DNA of 64,000 nucleotides, from positions 28,334,985 through 28,398,984 of the forward strand of contig CM062294.1 of the NCBI GenBank assembly GCA_031216915.1, given 5' to 3'. Under the pieces are notes generated by a model, which saw nothing but the letters and a program-made list of their open reading frames with translations, did no database searches and was not told where the DNA came from. The translations under genes and the position numbers were made by a program. This stretch comes from Pictodentalium vernedei (lineage: Eukaryota > Mollusca > Scaphopoda > Dentaliida > Dentaliidae). Below, piece by piece: positions 1 to 9,386 of this stretch (position 1 is its first letter; every line of letters starts with the position of its first letter).

Positions 1-5
1 CTTCT

Positions 6-118
6 TAACCCTTCACCTAGCATGAAAAGCAGACGACACTTGCAAAACAAAGTCTTGAATAACTATTTTTTTTCATTTTTGTCTCAAAAACATAGGTTAT
101 GACCCCTCGTTGGAACGA
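6..118. repeat. MITE family A, left half (piggyBac-type)
   Basis: Begins with TTAA followed by CCCTTCACCTAG and runs through the family's A/T-rich arm to the core motif GGTTATGACCCCTCGTTGG, where it stops. The same arm restarts about 60 bases later in the complete copy at 181-406. TTAA plus a CCC-starting terminus is the signature of piggyBac-superfamily elements (family knowledge). Only one arm is present, so this is a broken copy or the left part of a tandem pair. Positions 119-180 between the copies show nothing recognisable. Confidence 0.75.
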
Positions 119-180
119 GTGTCATCTGAAAGCTGTTAGGACAGCTTTATTCTCACTACCACCTTTGGGAATATCTTCTG

Positions 181-406
181 AACCCTTTACCTAGCATGAA
201 AAGCAGACGACACTTGCAAAACAAATTCTTGAATAACTATTTTTTGTTAATTTTTGTCTCAAAAACATAGGTTATGACCCCTCGTTCCAACGAGGGGTCA
301 TAACCTATGTTTTTGAGACACAAAATGAAACAATAATTAAAATTAATTGGCGATTTTTGAGAATAGTGCTGGCCGGTTTTGGCCGTTACGTTGGGTAAAG
401 GGTTAA
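181..406. mobile_element. MITE family A, complete copy
   Basis: Left end ACCCTTTACCTAGC, right end TTGGGTAAAGGGTTAA, so the termini are inverted repeats abutting TTAA (the left TTAA is mutated). The centre is a perfect palindrome built from CATAGGTTATGACCCCTCG and its complement (about 262-322). The arms differ: one carries GACGACACTTGC, the other CGCTGGCCGGTTTTGG in its usual form. No coding capacity. Other copies or halves lie at 6760, 9133, 11589, 14197, 16611, 18911, 21318 and 40594, and the family seeds the 44.7-48.3 kb satellite. Confidence 0.85.
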
Positions 407-1096
407 GTAATTGTTCGTATCAACTATCTCAATTAAATTTGAAGAGTTACACATGTCACGAATCTCATTCAATGGAATGTATTAATATCAGAGCTCATCT
501 ACAATCACAAGATAATAACCCTAATATTTCTGTACTCTGCGGCACTCGATTTGTACTTGTATCATCGCAAGTGGTATAGCAGGGACGCTCCACCCCTGAA
601 TTGGGTGAGGAATGGTTGAAGGAAATGTGACGTCATAGTCACGTAGCCCAGTAACGTCATGTTGGATAGTCGTTCTAGCCTGCGTGAGCGGTCATGTTTT
701 GACCCTTATCACCATAGAGATGCGTGTTGTCAGTACGCATGCGTAGCGCGTGTTCTTAAGATGACACGCGTTTCCGTCGTTCATTCTGTATACTGGAGGC
801 CACGATCTTAGTCTTTTTGGTGGCAGGTGGTTGTTGTGATCCTGGGCGGCTTTTAATACATTGTGAGTGTGTTTGGAGATATGTTCGATTGAATGGGAGT
901 ATATCTAATTACCCAAAATAGCCCAGCAACTACTTATGTTGATCGGATTCCTTCAGGATTCTATTTCTTCTTTATTTCTATCTTTATAGCACATAGTGCT
1001 ATAGGACAGTGGGACCCTCCGGTGAGATGTTCGGTTGGCCCGGCGTGTACTCTGCAAGAGCAGAGGAGTCCTAGATCGGAGGGTGATTCGTTACTA

Positions 1097-2618
1097 TACT
1101 GAGTCAAAACAGAAAGTATAATTGAAACAAACGTGAAAAAATAGCATAAAGGATGAAATATAATAGTTCTAATGTTGCATGTTTGTGGACAAGAAGTCGT
1201 GCAAAGAGTTTAATGACATGCTGTTGTTGTCTACCCAACCGTATTAAATTTTGCTACGGATTACAAAATAGCATGTGCTACCCGAGAATGTCAAATTGAA
1301 TGGGTGGCCGACGATTTTCTTTGTGTTATGTTGTGCTAGAGAGCCTGGGTTATTGGGAAAACACGCTAGTTTTGGTCTTCCGACATTTATAAAATGCCAA
1401 GGTTAACCGAAAATCAGAGGTTGCGTGCCATTGGTGTGCATGAGGCTGGGATACCTCCAGATGAGCTCGCTGCTAAGTTCGGAGCCACTTTGGCCACTAT
1501 TTACCGTCTCATTGGAAGGTATAGAACCACTTGATCTACTGTCAACCGACCGCACTCAGGTCGACCAAGAGTTACGACCCCTGCACAAGACCGACACATC
1601 AGGACGTCTCACTTGTGGGATTGCTTCCTTCTGGCGACGAGGACAGCAGCAATTACTCCTGATAGAACTAACAATAGAATCAATGCAAAAAATATCCGCA
1701 ACAGACTCGCTGCACACGGCATCCGAAGTAGGCGTCCATACCACGGACCAATCCTTACCCAACGTCATCGTACGGTCAGAAAGGAATGGATACGTCAGCG
1801 TGTCCACTGGACTCAGCAGCGTTTGAGCACAGTTCTTTTTAGTGATGAATCACGATTTTGTCTACGGCGCGCTGATGGTAGGGCAAGAGTGTATCGCCGA
1901 CGAGGAGAACGGTTTTCCGATGCTTGCGTGCGGGAATGCGACCGTTTCGGCGGGGGTAGTGTAATGGTTTGGGCAGGAATTTCCTTGCACCATCGAACGC
2001 AGTTGATCCTCATCGATGGTAATCTGATCTGAATGGACAGCAATATAGAGACGAAATTGTTTACGCTGCTGTTGTCCCGTTGCTCAAAGCTAACGTCGGA
2101 TTGCAGTTATTCCAGCAAGACAATGCCCGATGTCACCTGGCGTGTATCTGTCGTTATTTTCGTGAAGAGGAGAGCATCGAACTTCTTCCCTGGCCCCCAC
2201 TTTCGCCAGATTTGTCGCCAATCGAGCATCTTTGGGATCAATTGGACCGTCGAGTACGACTTCATGATCTTCAAACGTTAGGCGATTAACGTAATGTTCT
2301 AAGGCAGGAGTGGAACGCAATACCACATGGTTACATCCAGAGACTTATCAGGTTCATGCACCGTGGATGTCTTGCCAACCAAAAGACAAACGGTAGACGT
2401 ACACGCTATTGACTGCATGTGTGAACTTTTCATTTCACCCCATCTCTGAATTGCGACGTAATGACGTGACGCTGGTAACAGTAAGAACATGAAATTATGC
2501 AAATTCATACAGCTGGACTCGAAATATGAACTTACAACAATTTGTTGGGGATTAAAGTCGACAATACAAAAAAAAATTGCTCCTCAAAGTTTATTATAAA
2601 TTCTTTTTTGACTCAGTA
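1097..2618 (+). mobile_element. Tc1/mariner transposon (Tc1-like), inactive
   Basis: Bounded by TA dinucleotides at 1097-1098 and 2617-2618. The terminal inverted repeat starts CTGAGTCAAAA on the left and ends TTTTGACTCAG on the right, with about 30 bp of imperfect match. Total length is about 1.52 kb, normal for a Tc1-like element, and it encodes one DD34E transposase. It sits inside the old foldback relative (581-3430) and is therefore younger than that repeat. Confidence 0.9.
1394..2412 (+). pseudogene. Tc1-like DD34E transposase, degenerate
   Basis: Starts MPRLTENQRLRAIGVHEAG, a Tc1 helix-turn-helix DNA-binding region, with a GRPRVTT hook between the HTH domains. The catalytic triad is readable: FSDESRF near 1840, QQDNARCH near 2115 and SPIEHLWD near 2220. 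The spacing between the second D and the E is exactly 34 residues. Total reading length is about 338 codons, as expected. Three lesions are visible: an in-frame TGA at 1532-1534, a 5-bp duplication near 2023-2032 that shifts frame, and a TAA at 2287-2289. The protein would cut and paste DNA at TA sites but cannot be made from this copy. Confidence 0.9.
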
Positions 2619-3555
2619 TATATTTAGCTTTCCAACTCTGTTCTGACTAATTCAAACTCAGTTCTCGACACCCCTTTTTGGTTCCGAACAGCCTAAGTCA
2701 TATATTCTTACTACAACTAACTAGCCAATCAGATCGCCCCATTTACCTAACTTCAACACACTCTCGGTTCATACAAATGATCTCACTTTGATGATGCGTG
2801 TGGTTTCTAACTGGACGATTGAGCTGATGCGCAATGAGAGCAAATGTCCATTGAGGCAAATGTACTTATGACTCTTCATCTTATTTTCAGAAAAAGGATT
2901 GTGCAGCCAGAGAAAGAGTTAATGTGAACGGGATTCTGAATTCAGTATTATCTAGACACCTGTGTAGTTAACGGCTTCTATGTCACTCTCTACCATTATC
3001 AGTTCCGTGATTGGTTCTCACTATCTATCACTGCACTACTATAGGTCTCAGTAAAAGGGATACTGTGAACGGGATTTTATGAAAGGGATTCTACAAGCAG
3101 TATTCTCTAGGCTCTTGTATAACATCCGATGGATTCTACGTCCAATCTGTGTTACTGTCAACTCCACGACTTGTTATCACTACACTACTATCATATCTAC
3201 CGATCACTGTTCATATCACTTGATAAATGGCTTCATCGAACGCAGTCTGCTTGCTCTGATGACTCTTCGACTCATCTCGGAAATATGGGCGCCGAAGGCA
3301 AGTCATTTATAGATAGGGGTGCAGTAAGTGTGGGATGATGATTTCTGTCAATGAGTTAACGAGCATTGAGAAGCTTCCTTGAGTAACTGTGTCTATGGCT
3401 CTTCAACTCATTTAGAGAATTCATCACCAAGCAATTCATAACTTATCCACCATCATTTTTATTTATTTATTTATTCTACTTCATCCATAAAGTCTGTTTT
3501 ACTGTTTAGATCCGTGGAAGAACCCATGGAGAGGTATGGATTGGGGTCCCAGAAC

Positions 3556-4097
3556 TACAGTACAGTCTCCGTGGACTGGACATAATCCACGCGTGGGCAG
3601 TGATGTCCACGCATGTGTTTAACAGGTAATAAAAATCCTCATCAGCACAATTGTAATTAATGAAGCACCGAGTTGCACCCGGTGCTTCATTAATTAAATT
3701 TTTGATGGTTATTACTATAATTTGCGTTCCCGCGTTGTGTCCTTGGGCAAGACACTTAACCCCGATTGCCTACATGGGGGTACGATGACGCTGTGTACTA
3801 AGGCGTATTGCACGCCGATGGTGCGCATGTCTTCAACCAATCTTACCCTGCCTGTGCCGCGGTGCAGAGTTCAGAGTTACGATGTTGGAGAGCTGACAGT
3901 TGCTCGTCGTTGCTCGGTGGTTCTCTCCGGGTACTCAGGCTTCCTCCGCCCGTAAAACTGTCACCGACATGATATGATCCTGGCTGCTAATATGTGTCGT
4001 TAAACCCTAATAATAAAAAAATACTATAATTAGTGTTTGGAGTCTAAATATATTGCCCAACCGTGGAAACTGATCAGTCTACGGCGGCCGTACAGTA
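3556..4097. mobile_element. MITE family B, copy 1, carrying a SINE
   Basis: Left end TACAGTCTCCGTGGACTGG and right end CAGTCTACGGCGGCCGTAC form an imperfect terminal inverted repeat. Inside are CCACGCGTGGGCAGTGATG and a hairpin around GGTGCTTCATTAATTAA. A 5'-truncated SINE (3723-4021) has inserted in it. Other copies lie at 13.67-14.66, 30.66-30.91 and 31.83-31.94 kb. Non-coding; probably a Tc1/mariner-type MITE given the TA-rich boundaries. Confidence 0.75.
3723..4021 (+). mobile_element. SINE, 5'-truncated, in MITE B1
   Basis: Lacks the tRNA-like head but keeps the central module (CGTTGTGTCCTTGGGCAAGA) and the 3' part ending CGTTAAACCCTAATAATAAA. Flanked by a 10-bp direct repeat, TACTATAATT, at 3713-3722 and 4022-4031. 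This is the hallmark of target-primed insertion followed by incomplete copying. Same family as the full copies at 9983, 36097 and 60206. Confidence 0.85.
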
Positions 4098-4306
4098 CCT
4101 ATGGAGAGATGGGAATGGGGATTCCAGAACTAGTTCATACAACGAAATGGAGAGTTAGTCTTGTATTTGTAGGGATAGGGCAGCAATAAAGTAATATTAC
4201 AGGCTAATTATTATTAATCTTTTTGTCCTGTTACGTTTTTGTTGTTGTCTACTCACTCATCACCGACTTCTACCTTTACGCAAGAAGTTATTTTTCAGCC
4301 CTAAGG

Positions 4307-4401
4307 ATGCACGTTGAAAATATTAATTGGTCTACCCCCAAATAATGAATATGGACCCTTTCCACTTGCTGCCATTGAACTGACATGGGTCCAAAGGGTT
4401 A
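4307..4401. repeat. Right half of TTAA MITE family F
   Basis: GCACGTTGAAAATATTAATT, then TTGGTCTACC, then TCCAAAGGGTTAA. It matches the right part of the complete element at 61748-62122. The left half is missing. Positions 4133-4306 show nothing recognisable. Confidence 0.65.
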
Positions 4402-4604
4402 AAATGATAAGGTTTGTGCAACAGTTAAACATTAGTCAAGGTAACATTGAGTAGAAAAGCTTGACGGGTGGTGGAAACTGAAGAACCACCCACCAGCAGC
4501 TAAAAACTGCCAGGCTCTTCAACTTATTAAGTCCCACAAACAGTGTTAGTAACGGCTAAAACATGTATACCATCAACATGCGACACTCTTTAGCAGCCTA
4601 TTGA

Positions 4605-4912
4605 AAAATGATAATAGCAGTTATCTTTCAATATGATAATGTCAACATTCTTCTCTGCTATTGTTTTCGGGGTTTTTGTTGATAGCTGCATGTCACTTTT
4701 CTTTAGCTTCTGTTTCTCGAGATACGTCTGCTCTGTTGCTTCACTACCAAAGGTCTGCAAACTTCAATGGCTGAGATCTGGCGAGGTCTTGTTAATCATC
4801 CAATCAGATGGATTCGACCAACATCGGTTCTTCTCGCCCGACAAGACAACGGCAACACAAGTCGGGCGTAATCTCACTACTCAATTTCACAACACTCTTC
4901 CCCCTTTTGATT
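4605..4912. repeat. Dispersed repeat, modules a + b
   Basis: Module a (about 4605-4746: TGATAATAGC...TTCTGTTTCTCGAGA...CTTCACT) also occurs at 9703-9862. Module b (about 4748-4905: CTGCAAACTTCAATGGCTGA...CAACACAAGTCGGGCG) also occurs alone at 11405-11572. The modules are therefore shuffled between copies. No coding potential or terminal repeats were recognised, so the class is unknown. Confidence 0.65.
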
Positions 4913-5294
4913 GAACTTTTTGTTGTAGGGAAGAGTAGAATCGAAAACATGTAGATCCTGCTAGGGCCGCCTTAAACAGATATATTCAATTCATTGTAAA
5001 AAATCTCAGCCAAAATACTTGGGCTCTCCCTGATCACGCAAAGTACTTTTGCCTTCACAAGAAGCCCCATAAAAATCATTTTGATTTACAATTGAGATAT
5101 CGGTCAAAGCCGAATTCGTTTCAATTAAAATCCGTAAATTAGGGTATCATTTTCAATAAATAATTTGTTCTTAATACCCCCAATGCGTTCGCACTGAGTG
5201 TAAACCCTAATTTCACAGGATAAAAACATGCATACCGTTACACCTCAGGGAATGTGCCAAACTGAATTGTTTTTGAAACAAATGTTTAATCCAC

Positions 5295-5470
5295 AGGCCA
5301 CTCTTGCGTGTGTACTCAGGCAACCAAACGGATAATTACTGTAATTAACTAAATTTTGAATCCTCAGGCCACCCTAGAGTATGCTCAGGCAACCAAACGG
5401 ATAATTACGGTAATTGACTAAATTTTGAAGACCACTAGCAACCGTTGCGTCTGCTCAGGCAACTCGTGGG
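5295..5470. repeat. ~70-bp tandem repeat, about 2.5 units
   Basis: CTCAGGCAACCAAACGGATA recurs with a spacing of about 69-70 bp (near 5314, 5383 and, truncated, 5452). Each unit also includes TAATTAACTAAATTTTGAA-like sequence. It lies just downstream of the minus-strand TatD-like fossil. Positions 4913-5294 are AT-rich with nothing recognisable. Confidence 0.7.
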
Positions 5471-5498
5471 TCGCTTCCAAAAATAGATGAGAAGGCGA

Positions 5499-6137
5499 TC
5501 ATGGGATTCCATAAACCACCTTTGCATTTGCTAGGGTGACCTGAAGAATCTCCTGCATACCCTCCGGGTATTGGTGATTCACCCCGACAATGCCTGCCCG
5601 GATGTCAGTGCCCTCTTGGGCTACTTCACCAATAACCGCTGGGGTTGTCCAGTGTCGCCTTCCCATGGGGAAATACGGTGAATCTGTTTCCAGCAGTAGA
5701 CGATTAAGGGGAATCGCTGCTACTGCCTTCTTCAGTTCCCCGCGAAAACCACGGCACATCCCTGTTAACCCAAAATATGTGTTTGGGCGGTGATGCAGCC
5801 AGGCCTCAACATCCCTTATCGTGTGTTGCCATGAGAACTTCCATCAACGCTGTGTTTAACACATCATGAGACATCTGGTCGCCTTCAAGCCCACGAATGT
5901 GCAAAACCAAGGGCTTATCTTTTGATGCAAGCTCCAGAAGTTCTCTAAATCAATGGCTTCCTCCCAAGAAATGCTTGGGAGATGAGTTTCGACAGCTGCA
6001 TCACGTAACCCTTCAAGGTGCTCTTGGGGGATTTCAGCAGTATGAACCTGACTGGGCACATTCAGGTGCTCGTCCTGCACCACAGTCAAGTTAATCACTC
6101 CTTGGGTGGACCCCCTTGGGTGCTCCTTAGGGGTCAC
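5499..6137 (-). pseudogene. TatD-type metal-dependent nuclease domain, fossil
   Basis: The C-terminal block (5499-5759) reads PLNRLLLETDSPYFP, then TPAVIGEVAQ and a final ANAKVVYG. This is the usual end of TatD/TATDN hydrolases (LLLETD, a P-x-Y-F/L block, and a closing N-A-x-x-x-x-G). The block above it (5856-6137) includes AVETHLPSISWEEAIDLENF. TatD proteins are TIM-barrel metal-dependent nucleases acting on DNA or RNA ends (family knowledge). It is broken. It follows, on the same strand, the Pol-linker-like stretch at 6164-6473, so it may be the tail of a retroelement-like polyprotein rather than a host gene relic; this is inference. Treated as a fossil. Confidence 0.6.
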
Positions 6138-6163
6138 ACATAAGTCGACCTCAAATACTTGTA

Positions 6164-6473
6164 CTTGTTATCAGCTAATAGATTTTCAAGGATACCTTGA
6201 TCAGATTGATGAGGAAAACTGTCTAAAACTGCGTCAATCTCATACGCATGAACAATCAAATGATTTCTCGGTGAAAAAGACCTGATGATTATTAACATTA
6301 ATCAGACAAATATGTGGATCCCGCTGGTCGGTATACACCGAACGTAGACCTAAAAGAGGTAAAGTTTCAGATGGTTCTGCAACAAAATTCGTGAGAAACT
6401 GATCTAAATCGCACTTTAATAATGCTGCACAATTTGGCGGAATCACAGTGTCATCAAGCAGTGGTGGCGCCAA
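6164..6473 (-). pseudogene. Retroelement Pol-linker-like fossil
   Basis: Contains VIPPNCAALLKCDLDQF, then EPSETLPLLGLRSVYTD and CLINVNNHQVFF. This pattern ('...IPP...A.....', 'EP......L...', 'V.N......') resembles the stretch between protease and reverse transcriptase in Ty3/gypsy-type polyproteins. No protease or reverse transcriptase core is visible next to it, so the assignment is tentative. It is broken and looks old. It lies between the HhH/low-complexity ORFs (upstream on this strand) and the TatD-like stretch (downstream). Confidence 0.4.

Positions 6474-6476
<3 letters not shown>

Positions 6477-6507
<31 letters not shown>
6477..6507. repeat. Poly-G run, ~31 bases
   Basis: Uninterrupted G tract on the plus strand (poly-C, read as poly-Pro, on the minus strand). 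Length is likely polymorphic and prone to sequencing error. Confidence 0.9.
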
Positions 6508-6759
6508 CTAAGTCCCCCTGTCGGAGAGGTCCAGCCTCCCGTCGGAGATTTTTAGTCAGTCCGTCGGAGAGTCTCGTAAACCCGACTTCACGAGAAATTT
6601 CCGACAATCGAATGTAGATATCTCGTCTTGTCAGTCTCGAACCCGTGTAGCACTGGAACTTTGATAGAGAATAGTGAGTCTCACGAAATTCCTTAATGTC
6701 GTTCGTCAAACTGGCTTTATAGATGAAATATTTCTCGACCTTGTTATAATATGTTTACT

Positions 6760-6868
6760 TTAACCCTTTACCTAAGGTAACGGCCAAAACCGGCCAGCGC
6801 TATTCTCAAAAATCGCCAATTAATTTTCATTATTTTTTTCATTTTTTGTCTCAAAAACATAGGTTATA
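6760..6868. repeat. MITE family A, half copy
   Basis: TTAA, then CCCTTTACCTAAGG and the GGCCAAAACCGGCCAGCGC arm, through to AAACATAGGTTAT, where it stops at the core. It lies inside the minus-strand fossil cluster and overlaps the last codons of the ORF at 6820-7527. That ORF's C-terminus may therefore be MITE-derived. Confidence 0.75.
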
Positions 6869-7527
6869 TTGAATATTCGGAGACAATTGTTGAGCATACT
6901 GCCTACATTCTCGGAACATATCCGTCGCGTTCGGTCGGGACATGAAACAATATTTTCAACAGGCGTCACATATACTTGATTATCTCCAGCCCTTGTCGGG
7001 GTAGACTGTTGAACGTAAGAATGTTGGACCCTCGAGGGTACTCCACAAGGTTCCGCCAGGCTTACACCTTCATAAACTGGTACCTGATAACTCAAGATTG
7101 GATGCACCTGGCCTGTTTGATTCATTTGTATTGTAGGACCCGTGTTAACCAATACTCTATTTACGTGTGACTCAACACTTCCACTTACACGTGGCTGATG
7201 AGGTAAAATGTTCGTTTTTTGAATATCATGTGCATTTTGAATAAAATGCACAGATATATAACGTTCATCCTGAGTACTCAAATTCTGATGTACCCCAGGA
7301 TAAACATTTGTAGCTGTACTCGACGACATCTGGTATACACTCAGTTTACTAGGTTCAGGTAGCCGTTGCCCAGAAACATTTTGATAGACATAATTGGTAG
7401 ATGCAGTAGTACTCAAATTACCTCTTGTACTATAATGATTTTCATCTGCATTCATAATAGTTCCGGTCACTGCAGATGTAGTATGGGTCACTGCATTTTC
7501 TCGTGCCAGTGACCTATGACCAGCCAA
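6820..7527 (-). CDS. Low-complexity ORF, unknown function
   Basis: Open reading frame of 235 codons, rich in S, T, Q, N and V, with no enzyme motif recognised. It starts MAGHRSLARENAV about 20 bp downstream of the stop of the HhH ORF on the same strand. It has the loose polar composition of a disordered linker or structural segment. The C-terminal ~15 codons run into a half MITE. It could be a second exon or reading segment of the same element as 7546-9066, or random open sequence. Not recognised. Confidence 0.4.
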   Translation of the reverse strand: MAGHRSLARENAVTHTTSAVTGTIMNADENHYSTRGNLSTTASTNYVYQNVSGQRLPEPSKLSVYQMSSSTATNVYPGVHQNLSTQDERYISVHFIQNAHDIQKTNILPHQPRVSGSVESHVNRVLVNTGPTIQMNQTGQVHPILSYQVPVYEGVSLAEPCGVPSRVQHSYVQQSTPTRAGDNQVYVTPVENIVSCPDRTRRICSENVGSMLNNCLRIFNITYVFETKNEKNNEN

Positions 7528-7545
7528 TGTATAATTGGGTTGTGT

Positions 7546-9066
7546 CTAATAACTGAATATCTTCGGTGAATGGGCAAGAACTGTATTTTCAGTCAATGTC
7601 TGTGGCCTATTAAATTCACCACCCCCAACACGTGCCGTGCCGGAGGAAAGAAATGGGTTTGTTAACAAAACATTAAATTCTCCACCCCCAACACGTGCCG
7701 TGCCAGAGGATAGAGGCGCGTTAATATTTTGTTTTGTCACAGATTCATATTTATTTATCTGGGGTACTTCAGATAACATTCTATTTCTTGACCCTAAATT
7801 ATTTCTATTCACCAAAACTTGTGTAGGCGAAAGGTGTGTTACCTGTGACGCGTCATCCTGATACTTAATGAACCCTAAATTACTTTTTGGAGTTGACGTA
7901 TATTTATTAGGGGACATCCTCTGGTATCGACCATCCCAAACCATCGACTCCGCCTGATCAACCTTTTGACCAAGTCCTGCAGTGCTTGCAGCGCCCATTG
8001 CAAAATCCAAGGACTCCTCCGATGGAGTACTTCCGGTCAGAGGCCCCTCAGTATAAAGTATTTGACTATCAGTAGAAGCCGGTGCCTCAGAACATACTGA
8101 CACCTTTGACCTAACATCCGGGTTATTTTTCAGTTCTGATATCTGAATCTGTAATTGCAATTCCGCAATTTGAACCCGTTGCAGAAGTTTCTCATTTTCT
8201 CCCCTGATCCTTTCATATTCTGCCCTCATATTATCAGAAAGACGGGCGTAAGTAATCTCGGGTGAATTTAGGTAGCCTTCCTCCACCTCTACTTTAACCA
8301 CTATGGTCTGATCAATACTACGCAGAAAACGGCTATCAGGGTTTCCTGAAAATATCAAATGAGGTGGACTCAGATAGCCATCCTCCACCCTACTTTCTTT
8401 AAATATAAGCCCACTTTGACTTATCAGCTGAGTCGATGGAATCAGGTCGCCTTCAACCACTCGACTAGCCGACAAATTCTGAGAATACTCAGTTTGTCTC
8501 AACAGACCAACAGACTCTGCCCCTACTGGAACATACTCTGAACCCGGTGAACTTATTGTGGGCCTAGAACTACTTATCGATTGTTGTGGCGACAACATCG
8601 AATAATTAATTTCCCCTATGTCACTTAGCATAGGATTTTCCATGTCCAATGGATCTATGCAAAGGGATTTGCTCATTGAAAGGGGTGGAGTTAAACCCTG
8701 TACCAAGACCTGTTCATCTATTATGGTTCTTTTCTTAATTGAGTTGCATGGTCTGCTAAACTCTATAGTATTCCACTGAGTTCGAGAACCTTTAAAATGT
8801 GGAATTGAAACTAGATCCTCCCTGGTCAAGACTCCCATATGCTCCCTCCTTTCAATTATTTCAGCCGCAATTGCTGGGCCTACATGGGGAATATTCAGTA
8901 GTTCTTCATAAGAAGCAGTATTGACTTGTATTTTATTGTCCTTGGCTCTTGAATAAGTTCTAGAATTTTTTACAAAAAATTCCAAATGGAAAGAATGAAA
9001 ACATTGTTTTTGTTTATTTTTTCTTTTTAGAAGAAAAAAATTAGAAAACAAAAGAACTTTATACAT
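7546..9066 (-). CDS. HhH-domain ORF, probable element-borne gene
   Basis: 506-codon ORF. Residues about 44-92 (IQVNTASYEELLNIPHVGP, then AAEIIERRE and LTREDLVSIPHF) form a double helix-hairpin-helix of the ComEA type, a non-specific DNA-binding fold. Residues about 200-270 carry three related segments (VVEGDLIPS, VEDGYLSPPHLI, VEEGYLNSPEI). Residues about 276-315 form a charged heptad-like coiled coil. Near the C-terminus the block SSGTARVGGGEFN occurs twice, from a ~65-bp DNA duplication near 7610-7715. The first ~42 residues are K/F-rich and may precede the true start. I know no host protein with this layout. The position ahead of Pol-linker- and TatD-like fossils suggests a mobile-element structural or DNA-binding protein (inference). 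Confidence 0.5.
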   Translation of the reverse strand: MYKVLLFSNFFLLKRKNKQKQCFHSFHLEFFVKNSRTYSRAKDNKIQVNTASYEELLNIPHVGPAIAAEIIERREHMGVLTREDLVSIPHFKGSRTQWNTIEFSRPCNSIKKRTIIDEQVLVQGLTPPLSMSKSLCIDPLDMENPMLSDIGEINYSMLSPQQSISSSRPTISSPGSEYVPVGAESVGLLRQTEYSQNLSASRVVEGDLIPSTQLISQSGLIFKESRVEDGYLSPPHLIFSGNPDSRFLRSIDQTIVVKVEVEEGYLNSPEITYARLSDNMRAEYERIRGENEKLLQRVQIAELQLQIQISELKNNPDVRSKVSVCSEAPASTDSQILYTEGPLTGSTPSEESLDFAMGAASTAGLGQKVDQAESMVWDGRYQRMSPNKYTSTPKSNLGFIKYQDDASQVTHLSPTQVLVNRNNLGSRNRMLSEVPQINKYESVTKQNINAPLSSGTARVGGGEFNVLLTNPFLSSGTARVGGGEFNRPQTLTENTVLAHSPKIFSY

Positions 9067-9132
9067 GAAAATAATATATTTGGCGTTACGTGCTATATAT
9101 TTTCAAAACATATATTGAGCAACAACTCAATA

Positions 9133-9386
9133 TTAACCCTTTACCTAACTTAAAGGCCAAAACCGGCCACCGCAATTCTCAAAAATCACCAATTAATTTT
9201 CATTATTTTTTTCATTTTTTGTCCAAAAAACATAGGTTATGACCCCTCTTTGGAACGAGCTCGTCGAGCTCGTTCCAATGAGGGGTCATAACCTATGTTT
9301 TTGAGACAAAAAATGAAAAAAAAAATAGTTATTCAAGATTTTTATTTGTAAGTGTCGTCTGCTTTTCATGGTAGGTAAAGGGTTAA
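9133..9386. mobile_element. MITE family A, complete copy
   Basis: TTAA at both ends (9133-9136 and 9383-9386). Termini CCCTTTACCTAACTT and GGTAGGTAAAGGG. The central palindrome runs through GGAACGAGCTCGTCGAGCTC. Inverted relative to the copy at 181-406: here the GGCCGG-type arm is on the left. Confidence 0.9.

Larger units (their letters stand above)
581..3430. repeat. Old relative of the 22-26 kb foldback, split by a Tc1
   Basis: Positions 620-930 share ordered blocks with the outer end of the foldback arm at 22.1-22.4 kb: GTGACGTCA, GCGTGAGCGG, ACGCATGCG-type and GCGCGTGTT blocks, CGTTTCCGTCGT and TGTATACTGGAGGC. After the Tc1 the similarity resumes with AACCAATCAGAT-type sequence, repeated GGGATTC blocks and GACTCTTC(A/G)ACTCAT, again in foldback order. 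Clearly more diverged than the two foldback arms are from each other. Only one arm orientation is visible here, so it is either half a foldback or a non-palindromic ancestor. Outer limits are approximate. Confidence 0.65.
3522..4132. repeat. 34-bp direct repeats flanking MITE B1
   Basis: Positions 3522-3555 (ATGGAGAGG...CCAGAACTA) recur in diverged form at 4099-4132 (ATGGAGAGA...CCAGAACTAG) directly outside the MITE on the other side. This is far too long for a TA target-site duplication. It may be an older tandem repeat into which the MITE inserted, or a repair-linked duplication. Confidence 0.6.

Noticed and set aside
6443-6709. Proline-rich protein with a poly-Pro stretch
   Set aside because: The prolines come from the poly-G/C homopolymer run; the rest shows no family.
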